A stretch of 64,000 bases of DNA from contig JAYJMM010000113.1 in the NCBI GenBank assembly GCA_037349105.1, positions 1,178,001 to 1,242,000 on the forward strand. The letters run 5' to 3'. The stretch's first letter is position 1, and every line of letters begins with the position of its first letter. Source of the stretch: Limnomonas spitsbergensis (lineage: Eukaryota > Chlorophyta > Chlorophyceae > Chlamydomonadales). The translations under genes and the position numbers were made by a program. Shown piece by piece: positions 10,133 through 22,470 of the stretch. The notes beneath the pieces are model-generated. The model worked only from the letters and a program-made list of their open reading frames with translations. It was not told where the DNA came from and searched no databases.

Positions 10133-12809
10133 TCCGGGGCGCGCACCGGGAGATCACGTGGGGATTCACTGACCGTGTATCTTTTGGAGACCCTCACGTG
10201 GCCAAGTAAGTTATACGCCCCTTTTTAAGTTTCGGAATCAGCCGAAAGTCGTCTTTTGTTTTCGGATACCGCCGAAACTGCCATTTTTTCCTTCGAACGT
10301 CTTGGTCGTTTCTTGGACCATCCGAAGGTCCAATTTTTCTTTCAGCCAATTCCATTTTTTTTCGGTTGACGCCGAAACGGTTTTGTTTCTGTTCGGCCGT
10401 TTTTTGTTATTCTTATATCAAACATGGATGGCTTAGCACGGACGTGATTCTTGGCATAAATCATGATCAAATGACATAGATGGACCACACAGTGGACTGC
10501 AGCTAGCCATGGGATATCATGTCTCAAAAGCTTGGCCACACCATTGAGGGTGCCGGTGAAATCGGATGCACCATCGCTTGCAAACCCGACCACTTTCGTA
10601 TGGTCGAGCTTGTTCAAAGTTCAAAGTTCAAAAAACGTCGGCGACACATCGGCAAAAACGCAGCCAGGCTTCGGCCTTCGGCCGAACCCAACCGTCGATA
10701 ACTTGCGGCCAACGGCCGCAGTCACCCTTTTTTTCTTTCGGCTCCCGCAGAAAGCCCCTACCGGGACTTTCGGCTTTTATTCTTTTCGTCCCAAAATCTT
10801 CGGCCGCCGATCGGCATTAACCTCGCTGTGCCGGACATATCATGATCAACATGTTGTCGTGGGAACCATTGGTCCGCGAAGTATTGAACCGCCCGGGTCG
10901 CCTCCTTCAAGGCCGCCTGTTGGGATGTGCCTCACAGCCCGTCCATCATGATATATAGGTCATCCCTAGAGGGCAGGCTCCGGCGGAATGCCTTTGTATT
11001 GTATGCCTTGATATGGTGGTCCAGACACTCCTTCTGAGCTGCGGCTCTATCCTCCGGGGGGGGCATGGCTGATTGGGCGGGGATTGGGAAAGCAGAATGC
11101 CGTGCACCGTGGTCGCCGGTGTTGCCCTTGGAGTGAGTCGCGACGGCATCAGCTGAACCCGCGGAATGGCAATGGATTGCGGCCTAGGCGGCCGGCCTCC
11201 CCCTTTTGGCCCGGGCCACTCAGCTGGTGCTTCAATCTTAACTGGGGCGACGACAGAAAGGCCCCGGAGGCGAATGGCCGCAGGACCTTCAACCATAATA
11301 AACGAGTATCTATACCATGTATCGTGTGCAAAACAAAGAAGAGAACGTGCAAAGCTGAATCTGAGTTGGCGCAAAAGCGGCAATCTGAAGTCCTGCGCAC
11401 AGTAGCATGGCCATGATCTCAAACACGAGGAGAGCTGATGAGGATTCAATGAAGCTTAGTTGGGCACTTCTGTCCTCCATACGGAGCATGACAATACCCA
11501 GCCTCGCAACATGTGATAGCCCAGCTCTGAACTGCGACCATGCCAAGGGCTCAGACCGGTACATGTATTTATGTAACGAGTTGTAGTTGCGGTCCATTTT
11601 GGTCAAGAGTAATCAAGCCAAGTACTGAATGGGACCAATGGAGAAAGTGTTGTCACTCGATACTACCGTTATCATGACAGTTGTGTCCTGCCTTCCTTCC
11701 CGGTTCCGGAATTCCTGACGTTTCTCGAATGTCGGCCTTAAGGCGGCAGTTAGTCACATGCGCGCTCCTTATGTGTTGGCATGAGGGAGTCAGGGTCTGC
11801 TCAGGGTCAGGGTCTGCAAAGAATCAATGTCCACTTAGGGTCGGGGTCCGTTCAGGTCCATGGTCCGTTCTGGTGTAGGGTCCGGTCAGGGTCCGGCTTG
11901 GGTCAGGCACGCCTCTGTTATTTTGCCTACTGCGGCATGGTGAACGCTCGCCATCTCAGTTGGGACTTCATGCAATCTAGATCCGCACTCCCTTTGGATC
12001 AGTGTACCTTGCTGTCATTGAGCAGGTACCGCGAGTACACTCAAGCTGTCCCTTTTGAAATTGGAATCCTCCGATGGGTCCACTGCCAATCCTGTTTTTT
12101 AAACCATGCTTAATGGCGGTCTTTAGGCCGTGCCCCCTAACTCTCCCTGACCTTCTGATGCAGTGGGGCTCCAAGATTCACGCTCCTCACATCGCACGTC
12201 AGGCTCGGAGATCCTCTCAGCTCACGTCACATTGCTACTCAAGAATTGCTTACCTTCGCACACTCCTAGAACACTTAAAACTTGGATTCAGCAATCCACT
12301 GATCCACAACTTTACTTCTGTCAACACTTGGCATACACGCGGTCAGACCATCACCGTTGATCCAAATGGACATGTAACAATCAATATGGGTTTATAATTC
12401 CTCAAATTTGACCGTCTAGTCTCTCCACACGGCTTACCCGGAATTCCACTTCCGGGGCCTTGCTAGATCTTTACTTGGCAATTCTTCAAGTTGAGGGTCG
12501 CTGCTAAATGCTATTTTCAGTCTGTTAAGGGCAGAATTTAGCTTTACAAACAAAAAATCAGATTCACAGCGCAAACAACGTTAGCATGAACTGGTGACTG
12601 AGGCTAGTCAGGCAAAAACCGCGTTGTCCTTTTTTAAGGACACAAGAAAGGCGCTTTATATCCTTGGGCGACTTCTTCCTCACGACAGTGACGGACGCCT
12701 ACGGGTGAGCTCAGTGACTACACGTTGGTCGCAATATTGTACATGTTAGGCTGTTTTCTTGACTATGGATAAGTAAAGCTTGTTCGGCTATGGGCCTCTC
12801 GCCTTAGCT
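10133..12809 (+). repeat. Unit 4, alpha body, one tail (2677 bp)
   Basis: First unit of the alpha haplotype: CTGAACCCGCGG, GACGACAGAAAGG, GCAGGACCTTC, TATCTATACC and CTGAGTTGG replace the beta bases. Tail at 12239-12809, with private variants ACACAAGAAAGG and GGCTGTTTTC that recur at the unit 10/11 boundary. Confidence 0.95.
10438..10617 (-). pseudogene. hAT relic, unit 4
   Basis: Same protein as the unit 3 copy. SDGAS and CVVH motifs present. Confidence 0.74.
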
Positions 12810-13119
12810 TCCGGGGCGCGCACCGGGAGATCACGTGGGGATTCACTTACCGTGTATCTTTTGGAGACCCTCACGTGGCCAAGTAAGTTATACGCCCCTT
12901 TGTAAGTTTCGGATCCAGCCGAAAGTCGTCTTTTCTTTTCGGATACCGCCGAAACTGCCATTTTTTCCTTCGAACGTCTTGGTCGGTCGTTTCTTGGACC
13001 ATCCGAAGGTCCAATTTTTCTTTCAGCCAATTCCAACTTGTTTTCGGTTGACGCCGAAACGGTTTTGTTTCTGTTCGGCCGTTTTTTGTTATTCTTATAT
13101 CAAACATGGATGGCTTAGC

Positions 13120-13299
13120 ACGGACGTGATTCTTGGCATAAATCATGATCAAATGACATAGATGGACCACACAGTGGACTGCAGCTAGCCATGGGATATC
13201 ATGTCTCAAAAGCTTGGCCACACCATTGAGGGTGCCGGTGAAATCGGATGCACCATCGCTTGCAAACCCGACCACTTTCGTATGGTCGAGCTTGTTCAA
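13120..13299 (-). pseudogene. hAT relic, unit 5
   Basis: Same core as unit 3. Because of indels in the dyad block the frame runs on for 142 codons, ending in the three F-R-x-x-P-K peptides. Confidence 0.74.
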
Positions 13300-14920
13300 A
13301 GTTCAAAGTTCAAAAAACGTCGGCGACACATCGGCAAAAACGCAGCCAGGCTTCGGCCTTCGGCCGAACCCAACCGTCGATAACTTGCGGCCAACGGCCG
13401 CAGTCACCCTTTTTTTCTTTCGGCTCCCGCAGAAAGCCCCTACCGGGACTTTCGGCTTTTATTCTTTTCGTCCCAAAATCTTCGGCCGCCGATCGGCATT
13501 AACCTCGCTGTGCCGGACATATCATGATCAACATGTTGTCGTGGGAACCATTGGTCCGCGAAGTATTGAACCGCCCGGGTCGCCTCCTTCAAGGCCGCCT
13601 GTTGGGATGTGCCTCACAGCCCGTCCATCATGATATATAGGTCATCCCTAGAGGGCAGGCTCCGGCGGAATGCCTTTGTATTGTATGCCTTGATATGGTG
13701 GTCCAGACACTCCTTCTGAGCTGCGGCTCTATCCTCCGGGGGGGGCATGGCTGATTGGGCGGGGATTGGGAAAGCAGAATGCCGTGCACCGTGGTCGCCG
13801 GTGTTGCCCTTGGAGTGAGTCGCGACGGCATCAGCTGAACCCGCGGAATGGCAATGGATTGCGGCCTAGGCGGCCGGCCTCCCCCTTTTGGCCCGGGCCA
13901 CTCAGCTGGTGCTTCAATCTTAACTGGGGCGACGACAGAAAGGCCCCGGAGGCGAATGGCCGCAGGACCTTCAACCATAATAAACGAGTATCTATACCAT
14001 GTATCGTGTGCAAAACAAAGAAGAGAACGTGCAAAGCTGAATCTGAGTTGGCGCAAAAGCGGCAATCTGAAGTCCTGCGCACAGTAGCATGGCCATGATC
14101 TCAAACACGAGGAGAGCTGATGAGGATTCAATGAAGCTTAGTTGGGCACTTCTGTCCTCCATACGGAGCATGACAATACCCAGCCTCGCAACATGTGATA
14201 GCCCAGCTCTGAACTGCGACCATGCCAAGGGCTCAGACCGGTACATGTATTTATGTAACGAGTTGTAGTTGCGGTCCATTTTGGTCAAGAGTAATCAAGC
14301 CAAGTACTGAATGGGACCAATGGAGAAAGTGTTGTCACTCGATACTACCGTTATCATGACAGTTGTGTCCTGCCTTCCTTCCCGGTTCCGGAATTCCTGA
14401 CGTTTCTCGAATGTCGGCCTTAAGGCGGCAGTTAGTCACATGCGCGCTCCTTATGTGTTGGCATGAGGGAGTCAGGGTCTGCTCAGGGTCAGGGTCTGCA
14501 AAGAATCAATGTCCACTTAGGGTCGGGGTCCGTTCAGGTCCATGGTCCGTTCTGGTGTAGGGTCCGGTCAGGGTCCGGCTTGGGTCAGGCACGCCTCTGT
14601 TATTTTGCCTACTGCGGCATGGTGAACGCTCGCCATCTCAGTTGGGACTTCATGCAATCTAGATCCGCACTCCCTTTGGATCAGTGTACCTTGCTGTCAT
14701 TGAGCAGGTACCGCGAGTACACTCAAGCTGTCCCTTTTGAAATTGGAATCCTCCGATGGGTCCACTGCCAATCCTGTTTTTTAAACCATGCTTAATGGCG
14801 GTCTTTAGGCCGTGCCCCCTAACTCTCCCTGACCTTCTGATGCAGTGGGGCTCCAAGATTCACGCTCCTCACATCGCACGTCAGGCTCGGAGATCCTCTC
14901 AGCTCACGTCACATTGCTAC

Positions 14921-16061
14921 TCAAGAATTGCTTACCTTCGCACACTCCTAGAACACTTAAAACTTGGATTCAGCAATCCACTGATCCACAACTTTACTTC
15001 TGTCAACACTTGGCATACACGCGGTCAGACCATCACCGTTGATCCAAATGGACATGTAACAATCAATATGGGTTTATAATTCCTCAAATTTGACCGTCTA
15101 GTCTCTCCACACGGCTTACCCGGAATTCCACTTCCGGGGCCTTGCTAGATCTTTACTTGGCAATTCTTCAAGTTGAGGGTCGCTGCTAAATGCTATTTTC
15201 AGTCTGTTAAGGGCAGAATTTAGCTTTACAAACAAAAAATCAGATTCACAGCGCAAACAACGTAAGCATGTACTGGTGACTGAGGCTAGTCAGGCAAAAA
15301 CCGTGTTGTCCTTTTTTAAGGACACAGGAAAGGCGCTTTATATCCTTGGGCGACTTCTTCCTCACGATAGTGACGGACGCCTACGGGTGAGCTCAGTGAC
15401 TACACGTTGGTCACAATATTGTACATGTTAGGCTGCTTTCTTGACTATGGATAAGTAAAGCTTGCTCGGCTATGGGCCTCTCGCCTTAGCTTCACGAATT
15501 GCTTACCTTCGCACAATCCTAGAACACTTAAAACTTGGATTCAGCAATCCACTGATCCACAACTTTACTTCTGTCAACACTTGGCATACACGCGGTCAGA
15601 CCATCACCGTTGATCCAAATGCACATGTAACAATCAATATGGGTTTATAATTCCTCAAATTTGACCGTCTAGTCTCTCCACACGGCTTACCCGGAATTCC
15701 ATTCCGGGGCCTTGCTAGATCTTTACTTGGCAACTCTTCAAGTTGAGGGTCGCTGCTAAATGCTATTTTCAGTCTGTTAAGGGCAGAATTTAGCTTTACA
15801 AACAAAAAATCAGATTCACAGCGCAAACAACGTTAGCATGAACTGGTGACTGAGGCTAGTCAGGCAAAAACCGCGTTGTCCTTTTTTAAGGATACAGGAA
15901 AGGCGCTTTATATCCGTGGGCGACTTCTTCCTCACGACAGTGACGGACGCCTACGGGTGAGCTCAGTGACTACACGTTGGTCGCAAGATTGTACATGTTA
16001 GGCTGCTTTCTTGACTATGGATAAGTAAAGCTTGTTCGGCTATGGGCCTCTCGCCTTAGCT
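14921..16061 (+). repeat. Tail module duplicated x2 in unit 5
   Basis: Copies at 14921-15491 and 15492-16061. The inner copy has the diagnostic bases and also GCATGTACTGG. The second copy has lost one base in the CCGGAA/TTCCGG dyad. Confidence 0.95.
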
Positions 16062-16366
16062 TCCGGGGCGCGCACCGGGAGATCACGTGGGGATTCACTG
16101 ACCGTGTATCTTTTGGAGACCCTCACGTGGCCAAGTAAGTTATACGCCCCTTTTTAAGTTTCGGAATCAGCCGAAAGTCGTCTTTTGTTTTCGGATACCG
16201 CCGAAACTGCCATTTTTTCCTTCGAACGTCTTGGTCGTTTCTTGGACCATCCGAAGGTCCAATTTTTCTTTCAGCCAATTCCATTTTTTTTCGGTTGACG
16301 CCGAAACGGTTTTGTTTCTGTTCGGCCGTTTTTTGTTATTCTTATATCAAACATGGATGGCTTAGC

Positions 16367-16546
16367 ACGGACGTGATTCTTGGCATAAATCATGATCAAA
16401 TGACATAGATGGACCACACAGTGGACTGCAGCTAGCCATGGGATATCATGTCTCAAAAGCTTGGCCACACCATTGAGGGTGCCGGTGAAATCGGATGCAC
16501 CATCGCTTGCAAACCCGACCACTTTCGTATGGTCGAGCTTGTTCAA
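16367..16546 (-). pseudogene. hAT relic, unit 6
   Basis: Same core as unit 3. The frame stops soon after the first F-R-x-x-P-K peptide. Confidence 0.74.
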
Positions 16547-18167
16547 AGTTCAAAGTTCAAAAAACGTCGGCGACACATCGGCAAAAACGCAGCCAGGCTT
16601 CGGCCTTCGGCCGAACCCAACCGTCGATAACTTGCGGCCAACGGCCGCAGTCACCCTTTTTTTCTTTCGGCTCCCGCAGAAAGCCCCTACCGGGACTTTC
16701 GGCTTTTATTCTTTTCGTCCCAAAATCTTCGGCCGCCGATCGGCATTAACCTCGCTGTGCCGGACATATCATGATCAACATGTTGTCGTGGGAACCATTG
16801 GTCCGCGAAGTATTGAACCGCCCGGGTCGCCTCCTTCAAGGCCGCCTGTTGGGATGTGCCTCACAGCCCGTCCATCATGATATATAGGTCATCCCTAGAG
16901 GGCAGGCTCCGGCGGAATGCCTTTGTATTGTATGCCTTGATATGGTGGTCCAGACACTCCTTCTGAGCTGCGGCTCTATCCTCCGGGGGGGGCATGGCTG
17001 ATTGGGCGGGGATTGGGAAAGCAGAATGCCGTGCACCGTGGTCGCCGGTGTTGCCCTTGGAGTGAGTCGCGACGGCATCAGCTGAACCCGCGGAATGGCA
17101 ATGGATTGCGGCCTAGGCGGCCGGCCTCCCCCTTTTGGCCCGGGCCACTCAGCTGGTGCTTCAATCTTAACTGGGGCGACGACAGAAAGGCCCCGGAGGC
17201 GAATGGCCGCAGGACCTTCAACCATAATAAACGAGTATCTATACCATGTATCGTGTGCAAAACAAAGAAGAGAACGTGCAAAGCTGAATCTGAGTTGGCG
17301 CAAAAGCGGCAATCTGAAGTCCTGCGCACAGTAGCATGGCCATGATCTCAAACACGAGGAGAGCTGATGAGGATTCAATGAAGCTTAGTTGGGCACTTCT
17401 GTCCTCCATACGGAGCATGACAATACCCAGCCTCGCAACATGTGATAGCCCAGCTCTGAACTGCGACCATGCCAAGGGCTCAGACCGGTACATGTATTTA
17501 TGTAACGAGTTGTAGTTGCGGTCCATTTTGGTCAAGAGTAATCAAGCCAAGTACTGAATGGAACCAATGGAGAAAGTGTTGTCACTCGATACTACCGTTA
17601 TCATGACAGTTGTGTCCTGCCTTCCTTCCCGGTTCCGGAATTCCTGACGTTTCTCGAATGTCGGCCTTAAGGCGGCAGTTAGTCACATGCGCGCTCCTTA
17701 TGTGTTGGCATGAGGGAGTCAGGGTCTGCTCAGGGTCAGGGTCTGCAAAGAATCAATGTCCACTTAGGGTCGGGGTCCGTTCAGGTCCATGGTCCGTTCT
17801 GGTGTAGGGTCCGGTCAGGGTCCGGCTTGGGTCAGGCACGCCTCTGTTATTTTGCCTACTGCGGCATGGTGAACGCTCGCCATCTCAGTTGGGACTTCAT
17901 GCAATCTAGATCCGCACTCCCTTTGGATCAGTGTACCTTGCTGTCATTGAGCAGGTACCGCGAGTACACTCAAGCTGTCCCTTTTGAAATTGGAATCCTC
18001 CGATGGGTCCACTGCCAATCCTGTTTTTTAAACCATGCTTAATGGCGGTCTTTAGGCCGTGCCCCCTAACTCTCCCTGACCTTCTGATGCAGTGGGGCTC
18101 CAAGATTCACGCTCCTCACATCGCACGTCAGGCTCGGAGATCCTCTCAGCTCACGTCACATTGCTAC

Positions 18168-19308
18168 TCAAGAATTGCTTACCTTCGCACACTCCTAGAA
18201 CACTTAAAACTTGGATTCAGCAATCCACTGATCCACAACTTTACTTCTGTCAACACTTGGCATACACGCGGTCAGACCATCACCGTTGATCCAAATGGAC
18301 ATGTAACAATCAATATGGGTTTATAATTCCTCAAATTTGACCGTCTAGTCTCTCCACACGGCTTACCCGGAATTCCACTTCCGGGGCCTTGCTAGATCTT
18401 TACTTGGCAATTCTTCAAGTTGAGGGTCGCTGCTAAATGCTATTTTCAGTCTGTTAAGGGCAGAATTTAGCTTTACAAACAAAAAATCAGATTCACAGCG
18501 CAAACAACGTAAGCATGTACTGGTGACTGAGGCTAGTCAGGCAAAAACCGTGTTGTCCTTTTTTAAGGACACAGGAAAGGCGCTTTATATCCTTGGGCGA
18601 CTTCTTCCTCACGATAGTGACGGACGCCTACGGGTGAGCTCAGTGACTACACGTTGGTCACAATATTGTACATGTTAGGCTGCTTTCTTGACTATGGATA
18701 AGTAAAGCTTGCTCGGCTATGGGCCTCTCGCCTTAGCTTCAAGAATTGCTTACCTTCGCACAATCCTAGAACACTTAAAACTTGGATTCAGCAATCCACT
18801 GATCCACAACTTTACTTCTGTCAACACTTGGCATACACGCGGTCAGACCATCACCGTTGATCCAAATGCACATGTAACAATCAATATGGGTTTATAATTC
18901 CTCAAATTTGACCGTCTAGTCTCTCCACACGGCTTACCCGGAATTCCATTCCGGGGCCTTGCTAGATCTTTACTTGGCAACTCTTCAAGTTGAGGGTCGC
19001 TGCTAAATGCTATTTTCAGTCTGTTAAGGGCAGAATTTAGCTTTACAAACAAAAAATCAGATTCACAGCGCAAACAACGTTAGCATGAACTGGTGACTGA
19101 GGCTAGTCAGGCAAAAACCGCGTTGTCCTTTTTTAAGGATACAGGAAAGGCGCTTTATATCCGTGGGCGACTTCTTCCTCACGACAGTGACGGGCGCCTA
19201 CGGGTGAGCTCAGTGACTACACGTTGGTCGCAAGATTGTACATGTTAGGCTGCTTTCTTGACTATGGATAAGTAAAGCTTGTTCGGCTATGGGCCTCTCG
19301 CCTTAGCT
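18168..19308 (+). repeat. Tail module duplicated x2 in unit 6
   Basis: Copies at 18168-18738 and 18739-19308. Shares its private changes with unit 5. Confidence 0.95.
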
Positions 19309-19613
19309 TCCGGGGCGCGCACCGGGAGATCACGTTGGGATTCACTGACCGTGTATCTTTTGGAGACCCTCACGTGGCCAAGTAAGTTATACGCCCCTTT
19401 TTAAGTTTCGGAATCAGCCGAAAGTCGTCTTTTGTTTTCGGATACCGCCGAAACTGCCATTTTTTCCTTCGAACGTCTTGGTCGTTTCTTGGACCATCCG
19501 AAGGTCCAATTTTTCTTTCAGCCAATTCCATTTTTTTTCGGTTGACGCCGAAACGGTTTTGTTTCTGTTCGGCCGTTTTTTGTTATTCTTATATCAAACA
19601 TGGATGGCTTAGC

Positions 19614-19793
19614 ACGGACGTGATTCTTGGCATAAATCATGATCAGATGACATCGATGGACCACACAGTGGACTGCAGCTAGCCATGGGATATCATGTCT
19701 CAAAAGCTTGGCCACACCATTGAGGGTGCCGGTGAAATCGGATGCACCATCGCTTGCAAACCCGACCACTTTCGTATGGCCGAGCTTGTTCAA
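19614..19793 (-). pseudogene. hAT relic, unit 7
   Basis: Asp5 to Gly (KLGHTK) and Leu to Arg after the CxxH box (CVVHRC). Both differences change the amino acid. Confidence 0.73.
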
Positions 19794-20121
19794 AGTTCAA
19801 AGTTCAAAAAACGTCGGCGACACATCGGCAAAAACGCAGCCAGGCTTCGGCCTTCGGCCGAACCCAACCGTCGATAACTTGCGGCCAACGGCCGCAGTCA
19901 CCCTTTTTTTCTTTCGGCTCCCGCAGAAAGCCCCTACCGGGACTTTCGGCTTTTATTCTTTTCGTCCCAAAATCTTCGGCCGCCGATCGGCATTAACCTC
20001 GCTGTGCCGGACATATCATGATCAACATGTTGTCGTGGGAACCATTGGTCCGCGAAGTATTGAACCGCCCGGGTCGCCTCCTTCAAGGCCGCCTGTTGGG
20101 ATGTGCCTCACAGCCCGTCCA

Positions 20122-20472
20122 TCATGATATATAGGTCATCCCTAGAGGGCAGGCTCCGGCGGAATGCCTTTGTATTGTATGCCTTGATATGGTGGTCCAG
20201 ACACTCCTTCTGAGCTGCGGCTCTATCCTCCGGGGGGGGCATGGCTGATTGGGCGGGGATTGGGAAAGCAGAATGCCGTGCACCGTGGTCGCCGGTGTTG
20301 CCCTTGGAGTGAGTCGCGACGGCATCAGCTGCTCCCGCGGAATGGCAATGGATTGCGGCCTAGGCGGCCGGCCTCCCCCTTTTGGCCCGGGCCACTCAGC
20401 TGGTGCTTCAATCTTAACCGGGGCGACGACAGGAAGGCCCCGGAGGTGAATGGCCGCTGGACCGTCAACCAT
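20122..20472 (-). pseudogene. Proline-rich minus-strand frame ending past a C8 tract (unit 7 copy)
   Basis: From the ATG at 20472 the frame encodes a Pro/Arg/Gly-rich sequence (APVKIEAPAEWPGPKGGG, then PPRPQ) for about 80 codons, then crosses an eight-C run (minus strand) at the equivalent of 700-707. After the run it continues for about 37 codons with no family resemblance. The ORF finder extends it upstream of this ATG to 20625. Nearly all differences between units replace residues (Pro/Ser, His/Arg, Glu/Val, Ala/Ser), which argues against a selected protein. The stretch is GC-rich, so long open frames are expected by chance on both strands. Confidence 0.25.
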
Positions 20473-20485
20473 AATAAACGAGTAT

Positions 20486-20851
20486 TTATACCATGTATCG
20501 TGTGCAAAACAAAGAAGAGAACGTGCAAAGCTGAATCTGATTTGGCGCAAAAGCGGCAATCTGAAGTCCTGCGCAAAGTAGCATGGCCATGATCTCAAAC
20601 ACGAGGAGAGCTGATGAGGATTCAATGAAGCTTAGTTGGGCACTTCTGTCCTCCATACGGAGCATGACAATACCCAGCCTCGCAACATGTGATAGCCCTG
20701 CTCTGAACTGCGACCATGCCAAGGGCTCAGACCGGTACATGTATTTATGTAACGAGTTGTAGTTGCGGTCCATTTTGGTCAAGAGTAACCAAGCCAAGTA
20801 CTGAATGGGACCAATGGAGAAAGTGTTGTCACTCGATACTACCGTTATCAT
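20486..20851 (-). pseudogene. 121-codon minus-strand open frame of unknown origin (unit 7 copy)
   Basis: An ATG-started frame of 121 codons, open in units 7 and 10-17. In the P0 copy and units 3-6, 8 and 9 a TGG near codon 23 reads TGA (plus strand TAATCAAGCC rather than TAACCAAGCC). In unit 19 a one-base insertion breaks it, and units 1 and 2 have lost it by deletion. In unit 18 the frame does not extend through the 5' part. I recognise no domain. Differences between units mix silent and replacement changes (Arg/Trp, Val/Met, Gly-Leu/Arg-Arg), so constraint is not obvious. The stop overlaps a TATAAATA sequence. It could be chance or a remnant of the element that supplied the hAT fragment. 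Confidence 0.3.
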
Positions 20852-22290
20852 GACAGTTGTGTCCTGCCTTCCTTCCCGGTTCCGGAATTCCTGACGTTTC
20901 TCGAATGTCGGCCTTAAGGCGGCAGTTAGTCACATGCGCGCTCCTTATGTGTTGGCATGGGGGAGTCAGGGTCTGCTCAGGGTCAGGGTCTGCAAAGAAT
21001 CAATGTCCACTTAGGGTCGGGGTCCGTTCAGGTCCATGGTCCGTTCTGGTGTAGGGTCCGGTCAGGGTCCGGCTTGGGTCAGGCACGCCTCTGTTATTTT
21101 GCCTACTGCGGCATGGTGAACGCTCGCCATCTCAGTTGGGACTTCATGCAATCTAGATCCGCACTCCCCTTGGATCAGTGTACCTTGCTGTCATTGAGCA
21201 GGTACCGCGAGTACACTCAAGCTGTCCCTTTTGAAATTGGAATCCTCCGATGGGTCCACTGCCAATCCTGTTTTTTAAACCATGCTTAATGGCGGTCTTT
21301 AGGCCGTGCCCCCTAACTCTCCCTGACCTTCTGATGCAGTGGGGCTCCAAGATTCACGCTCCTCACATCGCACGTCAGGCTCGGAGATCCTCTCAGCTCA
21401 CGTCACGTTGCTACTCAAGAATTGCTTACCTTCGCACACTCCTAGAACACTTAAAACTTGGACTCAGCAATCCACTGATCCACAACTTTACTTCTGTCAA
21501 CACTTGGCATACACGCGGTCAGACCATCACCGTTGATCCAAATGGACATGTAACAATCAATATGGGTTTATAATTCCTCAAATTTGACCGTCTAGTCTCT
21601 CCACACGGCTTACCCGGAATTCCACTTCCGGGGCCTTGCTAGATCTTTACTTGGCAACTCTTCAAGTTGAGGGTCGCTGCTAAATGCTATTTTCAGTCTG
21701 TTAAGGGCAGAATTTAGCTTTACAAACAAAAAATCAGATTCACAGCGCAAACAACGTTAGCATGAACTCGTGACTGAGGCTAGTCAGGCAAAAACCGCGT
21801 TGTCCTTTTTTAAGGACACAGGAAAGGCGCTTTATATCCTTGGGCGACTTCTTCCTCACGACAGTGACGGACGCCTACGGGTGAGCTCAGTGACTACAAG
21901 TTGGTCGCAAGATTGTACATGTTAGGCTGCTTTCTTGACTATGGATAAGTAAAGCTTGTTCGGCTATGGGCCTCTCGCCTTAGCTTCCGGGGCGCGCACC
22001 GGGAGATCACGTGGGGATTCACTGACCGTGTATCTTTTGGAGACCCTCACGTGGCCAAGTAAGTTATACGCCCCTTTGTAAGTTTCGGATCCAGCCGAAA
22101 GTCGTCTTTTGTTTTCGGATACCGCCGAAACTGCCATTTTTTCCTTCGAACGTCTTGGTCGTTTCTTGGACCATCCGAAGGTCCAATTTTTCTTTCAGCC
22201 AATTCCATTTTTTTTTGGTTGACGCCGAAACGGTTTTGTTTCTGTTCGGCCGTATTTTGTTATTCTTATATCAAACATGGATGGCTTAGC

Positions 22291-22470
22291 ACGGACGTGA
22301 TTCTTGGCATAAATCATGATCAGATGACATAGATGGACCACACAGTGGACTGCAGCTAGCCATGGGATATCATGTCTCAAAAGCTTGGCCACACCATTGA
22401 GGGTGCCGGTGAAATCGGATGCACCATCGCTTGCAAACCCGACCACTTTCGTATGGCCGAGCTTGTTCAA
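22291..22470 (-). pseudogene. hAT relic, unit 8
   Basis: Gly5 form with CVVHLC. Intermediate between the unit 7 and unit 9 copies. Confidence 0.73.

Larger units (their letters stand above)
12810..16061 (+). repeat. Unit 5, alpha body, two tails (3252 bp)
   Basis: Alpha body. Tails at 14921-15491 and 15492-16061. The second tail opens with TCACGAATT instead of TCAAGAATT. Its dyad block has TTCCAACTTGTTTTCGG, as in units 11-19, 21 and 22, in place of a T run. Confidence 0.95.
16062..19308 (+). repeat. Unit 6, alpha body, two tails (3247 bp)
   Basis: Nearly identical to unit 5 in its body. Tails at 18168-18738 and 18739-19308. Shares with unit 5 the rare CCGGAATTCCATTCCGG (one base lost) in the second tail and CACGATAGTGACGG in the first, so units 5 and 6 are recent duplicates of one another. 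Confidence 0.95.
19309..21985 (+). repeat. Unit 7, beta body, one tail (2677 bp)
   Basis: Returns to the beta haplotype between alpha units. Tail at 21415-21985. Carries TAACCAAGCC instead of TAATCAAGCC near 20788, which removes a stop from the minus-strand 121-codon frame. Confidence 0.95.
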
